Source: Armatimonadota bacterium
GTDB taxonomy: Bacteria; Actinomycetota; Acidimicrobiia; Spongiisociales; UBA5794
Assembly (NCBI GenBank): GCA_008501565.1
Contig: QQUL01000147.1
Coordinates: 1-10,947, forward strand
Length of the DNA stretch: 10,947 bases
Direction: 5' to 3'
Shown: positions 1-6,499 of the stretch, one piece after another
Layout: each line of letters opens with the position of its first letter
Numbering within the stretch: the first letter of the stretch is position 1
Made by a program: the position numbers and the translations under genes
The notes under the pieces: generated by a model
What the model was told of the DNA's origin: nothing
The model's input: only the letters and a program-made list of their open reading frames with translations
Databases searched by the model: none

Positions 1-12
1 CCGGCGGCAGGA

Positions 13-1935
13 TCAACCGAGTGCTCGGAACAGAAATGTGGCCATCGCGGCCCGCGTGAGCGTGGCATTGGGACAGAACATTGTGTTGTCCGGCGGGTGG
101 CATCCCTTGGTGATCCCTGCGGTGCCAAGCTTGTCGATGTCCTGTTCGAAGATCAAACCGTCATCGTCGGTGAAGAGGTCCCCTTCGCCTGGATCCGTGT
201 AACCGAAGGCACGCACGAGGAACGCCGCCATCTCGGCCCGCGACACCTTGCGTTCAGGACAGAACCTGTCGTTGTCTGGCGGGTTGCATCCCTTGGTGAT
301 CCCGGCTTCAGCAATGCGATTGATGTCGTTCTCAAAGATCGATGCCCCATCATCGGTGAAATGGTCTTCCGACGCTGCGGGGAGGTTGAGCGAGCGGGTC
401 AGGAAGGCCGCCATCTGGCCACGCGTCACGCCACTGCTGGGACAGTACAGGTCGTTGTCAGGTGGATTGCATCCTTTGGTGATCCCCTGCTGCCATATGT
501 AGGCGATGCTGTCGTAGTGCACGTTCCCACCGATGTCGGTGAATGGCGGGATCGTCCACGGCGCAACCACGGCTGCCACATATGGCGAGCGGACGCTGAA
601 TTTGGACCGGAACCAGTTGCCTGTGCGAGTTGTCGTGACCTTCACTCCGGCGACGGTGCCTGTGAATTCGATCACTGTTCCGGGTGGTCCAGCGATGGTC
701 TTGGCCGATACGACTACATCCCATCCCTCAGCGAGTGCGGAGAGCATGGCAGGCTGGGAAACGGCAACCGACCATGTGGCATACGGATTGTTCACCTCAG
801 GTTCAATGGCCCAGTGGTCATCGACGGAACGAAGATGAGCGAGGGGTGCCCCACCCCAGATATCCTCCTTGTTCTCGGTGCCTCCCCCCGTGGAGGACGA
901 GTAGTAGGTCGAGATGATCGCGGGCTCCGTCGACGGGTGGTTGAGCACGAGTCCGGTTGTGGCATCGACCGCACCGACCCATTTCTTTCCGTAGAAGGCG
1001 TTCGTGCCTTCGGACTCCTTTGACCATCCGACGTAGTTCTGGTCGATGCTCGAATCGTCGAGGTGGCAGGCGCAGAGCCGTATCCGATAGTTCGACAATG
1101 CGCCGTCCGGCGCCCTGGAGGTTGCTGCTGCGACCCCGAAACTCCGGGCAATGCTGGCTTGGGCTGCCAGAGCCTCCGAGCGCCACGACGAGGGCATTTC
1201 TCCGATTCCGTAGAGGTAGTCCTCGAGCCCGACGGACACCGACACATGGAACGCGTCTGCGAGAGCAATGGAGACTTCCGGTTCGTTCGGCCGGATTCGG
1301 ATGCTCCCGTGGGCATACTGGCGACCTCCATTGACGCGCACTCGTGTTGCTGCGCCAGGGTTGTTCAGATCCACGTCGTCAGTCCACGTCACATCCACGT
1401 CGCAGTCGCCCTCCGGTAAAAGCGGCGGGGAAGCGGCGGGCTCGCTGAGCTGACACTTGATCGGGTTGGATCCGGGAACAACCTCGACACGCCAGAGGTG
1501 GCCCTCGGTAACGGTGACGCCATTGACGCAGTTTTCGGTGCCGTCCCCTTTCTGGCAGAGATCGACGGTTCCCCCAAACGCTTCCAGATCGACGGAGAGC
1601 TCATTCTGTTCAAGTCCGATCCAGAGAGCCTCCTCCCCGAAGACCCAATGTTGTGTGCCGAGGGAAGCCGACGCCTGGACGAGGAACGCACCGCTGTAGT
1701 AGTGGTCGAGGATCTCGTCAGCTTCAAAGCCGTCGAGTGCCATTCCGTATGCCCCATACTGGGAAAGACCGATCCCGTGACCCCATCCTCCGCCCTCGAT
1801 GATCCACTCGTCATCGCTGTTCGCAGTCGCCTCGGAAGACCACAGGAACGCCACGGCGACGAGAGCGATTACGGCGATAGCCAAGGACGTGGTCGCCAGC
1901 TTCGCACCGCCTGTGTACCCGGCACGGGCCATCAC
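13..1935 (-). CDS. Secreted SpoIID/LytB-domain protein with three C-terminal SLH-like repeats
   Basis: 640 residues. An N-terminal hydrophobic segment (about 13-31) and an ATA-NS cleavage-like site near 38 indicate export. The SpoIID/LytB family holds lytic transglycosylases that cut peptide-stripped glycan strands, and amidase enhancers. Here the GGGWGHGIGLSQYGA motif lies at 48-62, before the rest of the domain: YLYGIGEMPSSW with the likely catalytic Glu246 at 240-251, then EALAAQASIARSFG, then the YSSSTGGGTE segment near 345-354. Three SLH-like repeats begin at about residues 465, 526 and 588 and run to the end; they probably hold the protein at the cell surface. Start choice: GTG at 1935 and ATG at 1932 are adjacent codons, with AGGAG 6 and 9 nt upstream respectively, so either is possible. 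Divergent from the methyltransferase gene. The family call is secure; the exact substrate is inferred. Confidence 0.9.
   Translation of the reverse strand: MMARAGYTGGAKLATTSLAIAVIALVAVAFLWSSEATANSDDEWIIEGGGWGHGIGLSQYGAYGMALDGFEADEILDHYYSGAFLVQASASLGTQHWVFGEEALWIGLEQNELSVDLEAFGGTVDLCQKGDGTENCVNGVTVTEGHLWRVEVVPGSNPIKCQLSEPAASPPLLPEGDCDVDVTWTDDVDLNNPGAATRVRVNGGRQYAHGSIRIRPNEPEVSIALADAFHVSVSVGLEDYLYGIGEMPSSWRSEALAAQASIARSFGVAAATSRAPDGALSNYRIRLCACHLDDSSIDQNYVGWSKESEGTNAFYGKKWVGAVDATTGLVLNHPSTEPAIISTYYSSSTGGGTENKEDIWGGAPLAHLRSVDDHWAIEPEVNNPYATWSVAVSQPAMLSALAEGWDVVVSAKTIAGPPGTVIEFTGTVAGVKVTTTRTGNWFRSKFSVRSPYVAAVVAPWTIPPFTDIGGNVHYDSIAYIWQQGITKGCNPPDNDLYCPSSGVTRGQMAAFLTRSLNLPAASEDHFTDDGASIFENDINRIAEAGITKGCNPPDNDRFCPERKVSRAEMAAFLVRAFGYTDPGEGDLFTDDDGLIFEQDIDKLGTAGITKGCHPPDNTMFCPNATLTRAAMATFLFRALG
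16..543 (-). repeat. Three tandem SLH-like repeats (SpoIID-type protein)
   Basis: Residues 465-640 of the SpoIID-type protein. Each unit opens with FTD, continues with a D/E-rich helix, then GITKGC(N/H)PPDN, a second Cys nine residues after the first, and ends (T/S)RxxMAxFLxRAL/F. Starts are at about nt 543, 360 and 174, reading leftwards. All three keep the long Cys-loop form. The DNA is also repetitive: an 18-mer, gcatcccttggtgatccc, is identical at 100-117 and 286-303 and has one mismatch at 469-486. The role as a surface-binding module is inferred from similarity to S-layer homology domains. Confidence 0.85.
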
Positions 1936-1941
1936 GCCGTG

Positions 1942-1946
1942 CTCCT
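1942..1946 (-). promoter_or_regulatory. Ribosome binding site of the SpoIID-type gene
   Basis: On the minus strand this reads AGGAG, 6 nt before GTG 1935 and 9 nt before ATG 1932. Several neighbouring genes instead have a -10-like hexamer at that distance, so this gene appears to use a conventional leadered mRNA. Confidence 0.6.
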
Positions 1947-2068
1947 GTTATCCATAACCGTGAGTCTGACCGATATCGCGAATTACGCATGGCATTGGCG
2001 TCCGACTTCTGCCGACGCCGGTGCTCATTGGACTGGGGATCCGATCGCAGGCCATTGAGATCCTGCGG

Positions 2069-2074
2069 TAGTCT
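2069..2074 (+). promoter_or_regulatory. -10-like element of a probable leaderless promoter (methyltransferase)
   Basis: TAGTCT fits the TANNNT -10 consensus and ends exactly 6 nt before the GTG start at 2081, the spacing expected if transcription starts on the start codon. No Shine-Dalgarno sequence lies between. The TAG of this hexamer is also an in-frame stop, so the protein cannot start further upstream. No convincing -35 is visible. Confidence 0.5.
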
Positions 2075-2080
2075 GGCTCA

Positions 2081-2821
2081 GTGTCAGACGACTCACCGGC
2101 GGACGACGAAGCAACGATCGAGTACTTCGAACGTCATGTTCACGACTACGGCCCGAGGCGGTTCCGCTTCGCGTTGGATCAGATCCGGAACCATGTGACT
2201 CCCGAGACCGCGCTGATCGATGTGGGTTGCGGGACCGGAACGCTGCTCGAACTCCTTGCGTCAGAGACAGGCATCGTAGACCTCACGGGGGTGGACGTCA
2301 GTGCGAATGCCCTGGCAGTTGCGGCCGGACGAGTCACCTGTGAAACATTCCAGGTCTCGATCCTCGCCCCTGATCTTGCCGCTTCGATTCCTCGCCGCTA
2401 CGACTTCGTGGTGATGGCCGCGGTGCTCCATCATCTTGTGGGCCCATCTCGTGTTCGCTCCAGAGAGATCGCTGCTGCTGCTCTGCAACAAGCAGTGGAG
2501 TTGATGACGAACGACGGCCACCTCGTGATCGTCGAACCGACCTTTACGCCCCACTGGGCCATGAGTCTGGTCTTCTTCGTCAAAAAACGGGTAACCCTCC
2601 TGACGTCGCGGCGTATCGAGATCTTGGGACGCTGGAACAACATCGGTGCTCCCGTCGTTTCGTACTACTCCCCTGATGAGTTGTGCGATCTCGTGAGCGA
2701 AGCCGGTGCCGAGGTGGTTGAGCTGCACAACGTCAAGAGCAGGCTCCGCTTGCTGCCGAAGCTTCTCGGGATCTCGGGCCGCTGGGAAACAACGCTGATC
2801 GCCCGGCGAATCAGCAGGTAG
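2081..2821 (+). CDS. Class I SAM-dependent methyltransferase
   Basis: 246 residues, cytoplasmic, of ordinary size for a small Rossmann-fold methyltransferase. Motif I is ALIDVGCGTGTLLELL (44-59), which binds SAM. LTGVDVSANA (68-77) carries the acidic residue expected to contact the ribose. YDFVVMAAVLHHL (107-119) is the motif IV/V region, and GHLVIVEPTF (146-155) is the post-motif strand. The C-terminal third, with SYYSPDEL, is typical of the variable substrate region and does not identify the acceptor. GTG 2081 is the first start after an in-frame TAG at 2069. It ends 18 bp before the convergent PL14/GH26-like gene and diverges from the SpoIID-type gene. Modification of a lipid or envelope sugar would fit the neighbours, but that is only a guess. 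Confidence 0.88.
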   Translation: MSDDSPADDEATIEYFERHVHDYGPRRFRFALDQIRNHVTPETALIDVGCGTGTLLELLASETGIVDLTGVDVSANALAVAAGRVTCETFQVSILAPDLAASIPRRYDFVVMAAVLHHLVGPSRVRSREIAAAALQQAVELMTNDGHLVIVEPTFTPHWAMSLVFFVKKRVTLLTSRRIEILGRWNNIGAPVVSYYSPDELCDLVSEAGAEVVELHNVKSRLRLLPKLLGISGRWETTLIARRISR

Positions 2822-2839
2822 TCGACCCGCCGGCGCAAC

Positions 2840-5182
2840 CTACCCGAGCAGATCGCCCAACCCACGGTGAAGGAACGCGGCCATCTGGCCACGCGTGACG
2901 CTGGAGTCCGGACAGAATCGGTCATTGGCCGGTGGATTGCAGCCCTTCGTGATACCGGTCGAGGCGAGCCACTCAATGTCTGCTGCGAACTCGCTACCCC
3001 CGGTGTCGGTGAACACACCAGACGAACTGGAAGGCGTAAGCAGCCCACCGAGAGCCCGATGCAGGAAGGCCGCCATCTGACCCCTCGTAACCCTCTGATC
3101 GGGACAGAAGATGCGGTTTCCGCAGCCTCGCGTGATTCCACTCCTCGAAAGCCATGCGATATCAGCCTCGAAGACGGACCCGTCGTCGTCGGAGAAGAGG
3201 CCCGACATCGACGAGGCTCGCATCGCGGCCCTCCATGCGTCCATGTCGTTGAAGACCCAACCGAGCCGATCGTGGGACGACCCGAGCACCTCGAGCGCGT
3301 CGAGAAGCGCCGGATCGGGAGAAGTCGATGTGCCCACGCTGAAGATGGCACCCTGATCCCTGTCGAAGTAGATGAACCCCAACGCAGTGGACGACGTCTT
3401 GGATCCATCAGCAATTGCGCTCAGCCATTCCGCCCGTGTCTCGGATCCGGCCCCTGGGATCGATCCGACGACCGCGAGGAGCACCGGAATGTCGTCGCCG
3501 ATCTGCTGGTTCATCTCTGCGATCCGCGTGTTGTACACGGAGTCCCAGTCGTCCCACGCTGGGCTGCCGGTATTGAGTGATGAGATCGCTGCAAGGTCGA
3601 TGTACTGTGCCCCGGGCGAGTACACGCCGTAGCCGGTTCCGACAGATCCCTTTGCATACCGGCTCGAGTTGAGTTCATCCGCCATCTGGTACACGAAACG
3701 AACCTGCGTATCACCGACACCTCTGCCACGTATCGCCGAGTAGACCTTGCGATACGCCGTTCGGAAGGCAGGAGCGTTGTCCCCGTACGCGAGGGTCTGG
3801 TTGTTGGCGTTCGCAAAGGGCGCCACCAGCAGACGGCGTGAAGGATCCCCTATCAGCCACCCTGTGATCGAATCGAGCCATGCATCGAACTCGACGTCGT
3901 ACCGCCCTGCGTTGAAACCGTTGATGTCGTCGTGTGAGAACGTGGCGAAGGGGACGGCACCGGCATCATGGATATTCGTCATCTGGAGCGGTGCCCACTG
4001 CGCGATTCCCGACGGGCCACCGGCAAGCCAATCTCCCCGTGTCAAGGGATACGCCACATGAACAATGTCGATCGGATGTCCAGCAGCGTCCATCGTTGCG
4101 AGGGACGCCTTGTAGTCGGAAACGTCAACACCCCACATCGTCGGTGGCTTGGGCGGAGGATCTGGGGGCGGGGGGACGATGAGCAGTTCATCAAGTGCCC
4201 GGCGAAGGAACGCTGCCATCTGCCCACGGGTAACGGCCTGATTCGGACAGAAGCGCGTGTTTGCCGTGGGGTTGCAACCCTTCGTGATCCCCTCGGCTGC
4301 AAGCCACTCAATGTCCGCCACGAAAGGCGAGTCGGCAGTGTCCTCGAACGAGCTTCCCGGCACAGTGCTTCCACAGCCCACGCGGTGCCCGGCGACCTGA
4401 AGGCCGTCGAAGCTCACGGACGTGTCGCGAGCCGGTGTGGTGGGTCCCCCGTACAACACTGTGAACATGAAGTCCCGAATGCGCACCGTCCCCTGAGATC
4501 CCGTTCGGTAGAGGATGTCATTCCGATGCAGGACCTCATCTCCGTTGATCCATGCGTCGAGTTCTCCGTCAGGCTGTCCCGGAGTGTTCATCGACACCCG
4601 ACCCTCCACGCATGCCCACTCGTTGAGGGGGATTTCCTGGGACCACCAAACCTTGTCCCCCGCCGTGGTCTGCTGGTTGAGCCAGTAGAGGTAGTACCCG
4701 AGCTTGACGCTCTGCCCTCCAGCTCCGGGACCGAACAGCACCCGTGCCGACCAACCCGGTTTGCTCTCGCTCGGCCTGACGCCAGCACGTCCTGAGTCGG
4801 AGTAGAGCGCCATGAATCCGGGCAGCTTGCCAGTGTCCTCCGGGAAATCGTCGAACCGGAGCCAATACCGGAACCATGCTTCCGACGGATCGGAGTATCC
4901 GTCCCTGGAGAACTGGTAGTTCAACATTGCCGCCGAATGCTCGCCAGGCTTCATGGTGATTCTCGTCCCATTCCCTGCCACGCCTGCGATCTGTGTCTTG
5001 GAGATGTAGTCACCTGCGAGCCAGTTCCACCAAGCAGCGCCGTCGTCCCAGATCACCGATTCGAACTCCTCATCGATGTAGGTGGTACCCGCCTCGACAG
5101 AACTGACCGACATGAAAAGGACAGCGACGATCGACAGGGCAACGAACGAGAGAAACCGGAGCGCGCGAAGGTGCAACCTCAT
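2840..5182 (-). CDS. Secreted PL14-like / GH26-like multidomain surface protein with split SLH-like repeats
   Basis: 780 residues. Signal peptide about 1-31, cleaved near VEA-GT. Residues 35-270 resemble the PL14-type (alginate/glucuronan lyase) jelly-roll: YWLRFDDF, GKLPGF, PGWSARVLF (142-150), an LGYYLYW strand, and a late DGELDAWINGDEV segment. An SLH-like repeat follows (about 279-334), then a Pro-rich hinge (337-348). Residues 349-655 look like a TIM barrel near GH26 mannanases: GVDVSDYK, a long F-x-AYRKVYSAIRG helix, and YSPGAQYIDLAAISSL (521-536), matching the GH26 YPGxxYVD segment. The two catalytic Glu positions appear lost (Ala/Asn near 457-460, Val near 571-572). Two SLH-like repeats (about 662-780) end the protein. 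It lies 47 bp downstream of the M23 gene, possibly co-transcribed. Domain names rest on motif recall; a polysaccharide-binding or -cleaving surface role is inferred. Confidence 0.8.
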   Translation of the reverse strand: MRLHLRALRFLSFVALSIVAVLFMSVSSVEAGTTYIDEEFESVIWDDGAAWWNWLAGDYISKTQIAGVAGNGTRITMKPGEHSAAMLNYQFSRDGYSDPSEAWFRYWLRFDDFPEDTGKLPGFMALYSDSGRAGVRPSESKPGWSARVLFGPGAGGQSVKLGYYLYWLNQQTTAGDKVWWSQEIPLNEWACVEGRVSMNTPGQPDGELDAWINGDEVLHRNDILYRTGSQGTVRIRDFMFTVLYGGPTTPARDTSVSFDGLQVAGHRVGCGSTVPGSSFEDTADSPFVADIEWLAAEGITKGCNPTANTRFCPNQAVTRGQMAAFLRRALDELLIVPPPPDPPPKPPTMWGVDVSDYKASLATMDAAGHPIDIVHVAYPLTRGDWLAGGPSGIAQWAPLQMTNIHDAGAVPFATFSHDDINGFNAGRYDVEFDAWLDSITGWLIGDPSRRLLVAPFANANNQTLAYGDNAPAFRTAYRKVYSAIRGRGVGDTQVRFVYQMADELNSSRYAKGSVGTGYGVYSPGAQYIDLAAISSLNTGSPAWDDWDSVYNTRIAEMNQQIGDDIPVLLAVVGSIPGAGSETRAEWLSAIADGSKTSSTALGFIYFDRDQGAIFSVGTSTSPDPALLDALEVLGSSHDRLGWVFNDMDAWRAAMRASSMSGLFSDDDGSVFEADIAWLSRSGITRGCGNRIFCPDQRVTRGQMAAFLHRALGGLLTPSSSSGVFTDTGGSEFAADIEWLASTGITKGCNPPANDRFCPDSSVTRGQMAAFLHRGLGDLLG
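2843..3199 (-). repeat. Two C-terminal SLH-like repeats (PL14/GH26-like protein)
   Basis: Residues about 662-780. The first unit has a shortened loop, GITRGCGNRIFCP, with only six residues from Cys to Cys and no NPPDN. The second has the long form, GITKGCNPPANDRFCP. Both end in VTRGQMAAFLHR. Confidence 0.8.
4181..4348 (-). repeat. Isolated internal SLH-like repeat (PL14/GH26-like protein)
   Basis: Residues about 279-334, between the PL14-like domain and the Pro-rich hinge. It contains GITKGCNPTANTRFCP followed by VTRGQMAAFLRRAL. It lies about 330 residues away from the other two repeats of the same protein. Confidence 0.8.
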
Positions 5183-5188
5183 GGAATC

Positions 5189-5194
5189 AGTATC
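5189..5194 (-). promoter_or_regulatory. Possible -10-like element of a leaderless start (PL14/GH26-like gene)
   Basis: On the minus strand, GATACT is followed by 6 nt and then ATG 5182. It differs from TANNNT only at the first base. No Shine-Dalgarno sequence is present, so a leaderless start is possible. The gene could equally be read through from the M23 gene 47 bp upstream. Confidence 0.3.
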
Positions 5195-5229
5195 GGTCAG
5201 ATGGGGTGAACCTTGAGGTGACCGGACGA

Positions 5230-6432
5230 TTACGCACCCAGACCGAGCGCCCGTGCGAAGAAGGTCGCCATCTCAGCGCGTGTCAGGGTTCTCTCAGGGC
5301 AGAACTGGTCGTTGTCAGGGGGGTTGCACCCCTTGGTGATGTTGTTGGCGCCAAGGGTGTTGATCGCAGCCTCAAAGGCTGAGGACCCGTCGTCAACGAA
5401 CAGGTCCGACCCCTCGACATAGTCGTATTCGAAGGAGCGGACGAGGAGTTCCGCCATTTCCTCTCGAAGCAGCGGTGTGTCAGGGCAGTACTCGGCTTCG
5501 GAACACCCGAAAGCAATGCCCGCAGCGGCGAGGGCGTTGATGTCGCCCTCAAAGATCGATTCGGAGTCGTCTGTGAAATAGTCCTCGTCAGCGGCGGGTA
5601 GTGCGAGCATTCGACGGATGAAGGCAGCGATCTCGCCGCGCGTGATGTCTCTTTCGGGGCAGAACCGATCGTTGTCCGGCGGGTTGCATCCCCGCGTGAT
5701 ACCCAGGTCGGCGATGATCTCGATATTTGCTTCATGGACAGAGCCTTCGTCGTCCCAGAACGCACCTTCGTAGATGCCGGGCACCGGGGCTGATATGCGT
5801 GTTGCGGCGTCTGCGTGTGGCGTGGGGTTGACCACGGTGCCGTCGACATGGACCTCCCAGTGCAGGTGGGGAATCGTCCCCTCCGCATTGCCTGAGTCTC
5901 CGACCCAGCCGATGAGCTGGCCAGCCCTCACCTCCACGCCAGGAACGATGCCGGGGGCGATTCCCCATGCACGGCCGTCGTCCGTCCCCGGTGTGTCATT
6001 GTTGAGATGGATGTACCAGGTCTCCCAGCCGTTCTCGTGGACGAGTGCGATGGTGCAACAACGATCCGGATTCATGTTGTCGGGGTCACTCGACCAGTTG
6101 ACGTGGCGCACGTAGCCATCTGCCGCTGCAACCACCGGGACACCCTTGACCATGTACGTGCCGATGTCGACGCCGTGATGCCCTCGCGAACAGCCGGATC
6201 CCCGACAGGCACCGAAAGTGTCCGAATACGCAAAGTCAACCCCGTCCTGGCCGACGACGGGAAAGATCCATGCGGGAGGTGGAGCGGTTTCGAGCAGGCT
6301 GAAAACTGTTTCAGTTGCCGAGAGGGAATCTGGGCTCTCGCCCTCGTCGTTGATATCGGACGCGACAGAAACGCCACTCGTTGCCACGAGTGACCACGCG
6401 ATCAGGGTGGTGAGTATCAGCGCTTTTTTCAT
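5230..6432 (-). CDS. Secreted M23 (LytM-type) zinc endopeptidase with three SLH-like repeats
   Basis: 400 residues. MKK followed by a hydrophobic stretch to VSVAS (about 5-25) is a signal peptide. The M23 domain covers about 55-210 and keeps all expected residues: GHHGVDIG with zinc ligands His85 and Asp89, WYIHL with His142, and PHLHWEVH with His189 and His191. The family cuts peptide cross-links in peptidoglycan. Extra cysteines (C76, C81, C125, C126) may form disulfides outside the cell. Three SLH-like repeats fill about 225-400; the middle one is divergent. The frame stays open upstream to 6645, but ATG 6432 is chosen because it opens directly onto the signal peptide, has AGGG 7 nt upstream, and avoids overlap with the divergent glycosyltransferase gene. 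Same strand as, and 47 bp upstream of, the PL14/GH26-like gene. Confidence 0.93.
   Translation of the reverse strand: MKKALILTTLIAWSLVATSGVSVASDINDEGESPDSLSATETVFSLLETAPPPAWIFPVVGQDGVDFAYSDTFGACRGSGCSRGHHGVDIGTYMVKGVPVVAAADGYVRHVNWSSDPDNMNPDRCCTIALVHENGWETWYIHLNNDTPGTDDGRAWGIAPGIVPGVEVRAGQLIGWVGDSGNAEGTIPHLHWEVHVDGTVVNPTPHADAATRISAPVPGIYEGAFWDDEGSVHEANIEIIADLGITRGCNPPDNDRFCPERDITRGEIAAFIRRMLALPAADEDYFTDDSESIFEGDINALAAAGIAFGCSEAEYCPDTPLLREEMAELLVRSFEYDYVEGSDLFVDDGSSAFEAAINTLGANNITKGCNPPDNDQFCPERTLTRAEMATFFARALGLGA
5233..5760 (-). repeat. Three tandem SLH-like repeats (M23 protein)
   Basis: Residues about 225-400. Units one and three carry GIT(R)GCNPPDNDRFCPER or NITKGCNPPDNDQFCPER. The middle unit has GIAFGCSEAEYCP, the short-loop form, and a more divergent end (LLREEMAELLVRSF). 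The second half of unit three ends the protein. Confidence 0.83.
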
Positions 6433-6439
6433 GTCCCAT

Positions 6440-6443
6440 CCCT
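6440..6443 (-). promoter_or_regulatory. Weak ribosome binding site of the M23 gene
   Basis: On the minus strand the sequence before the start reads GCAGGGATGGGAC-ATG. AGGG lies 7 nt from ATG 6432, which supports this start over the longer open frame. The match to the anti-SD is short. Confidence 0.4.
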
Positions 6444-6487
6444 GCCATCGGCGGTTTCGCCGCGAAACTTGAGAGCTCGGTGCTGTG

Positions 6488-6493
6488 TACGCT
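6488..6493 (+). promoter_or_regulatory. -10-like element of a probable leaderless promoter (glycosyltransferase)
   Basis: TACGCT fits TANNNT and is followed by 6 nt and then ATG 6500. There is no Shine-Dalgarno sequence. This favours ATG 6500 over the in-frame GTG at 6485, which would place the -10 inside the coding region. No clear -35 at 16-19 bp. Confidence 0.45.
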
Positions 6494-6499
6494 TCGCGG

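Noticed and set aside
97..1023. 308-codon plus-strand open frame opposite the SpoIID-type gene
   Set aside because: It is antisense to the SLH-like repeats. Its internal repeats (SLGDP...) are the mirror of theirs, and it has no recognisable domain.
1498..2058. 186-codon plus-strand open frame across the SpoIID-type gene start and the intergenic gap
   Set aside because: Antisense over most of its length, with no domain and no plausible ribosome binding site.
2665..3414. 249-codon minus-strand open frame overlapping the 3' end of the PL14/GH26-like gene
   Set aside because: Ser/Arg-rich frame-shifted reading of the SLH-repeat coding sequence, and it also overlaps the methyltransferase gene.
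3968..4795. 275-codon plus-strand open frame opposite the PL14/GH26-like gene
   Set aside because: Arg/His/Pro-rich antisense translation with no domain, overlapping a gene with clear signal peptide and repeats on the other strand.
6485..6499. GTG 6485 as the glycosyltransferase start
   Set aside because: No Shine-Dalgarno, and it would place the TACGCT -10-like element inside the coding region. It remains possible, adding only five residues.
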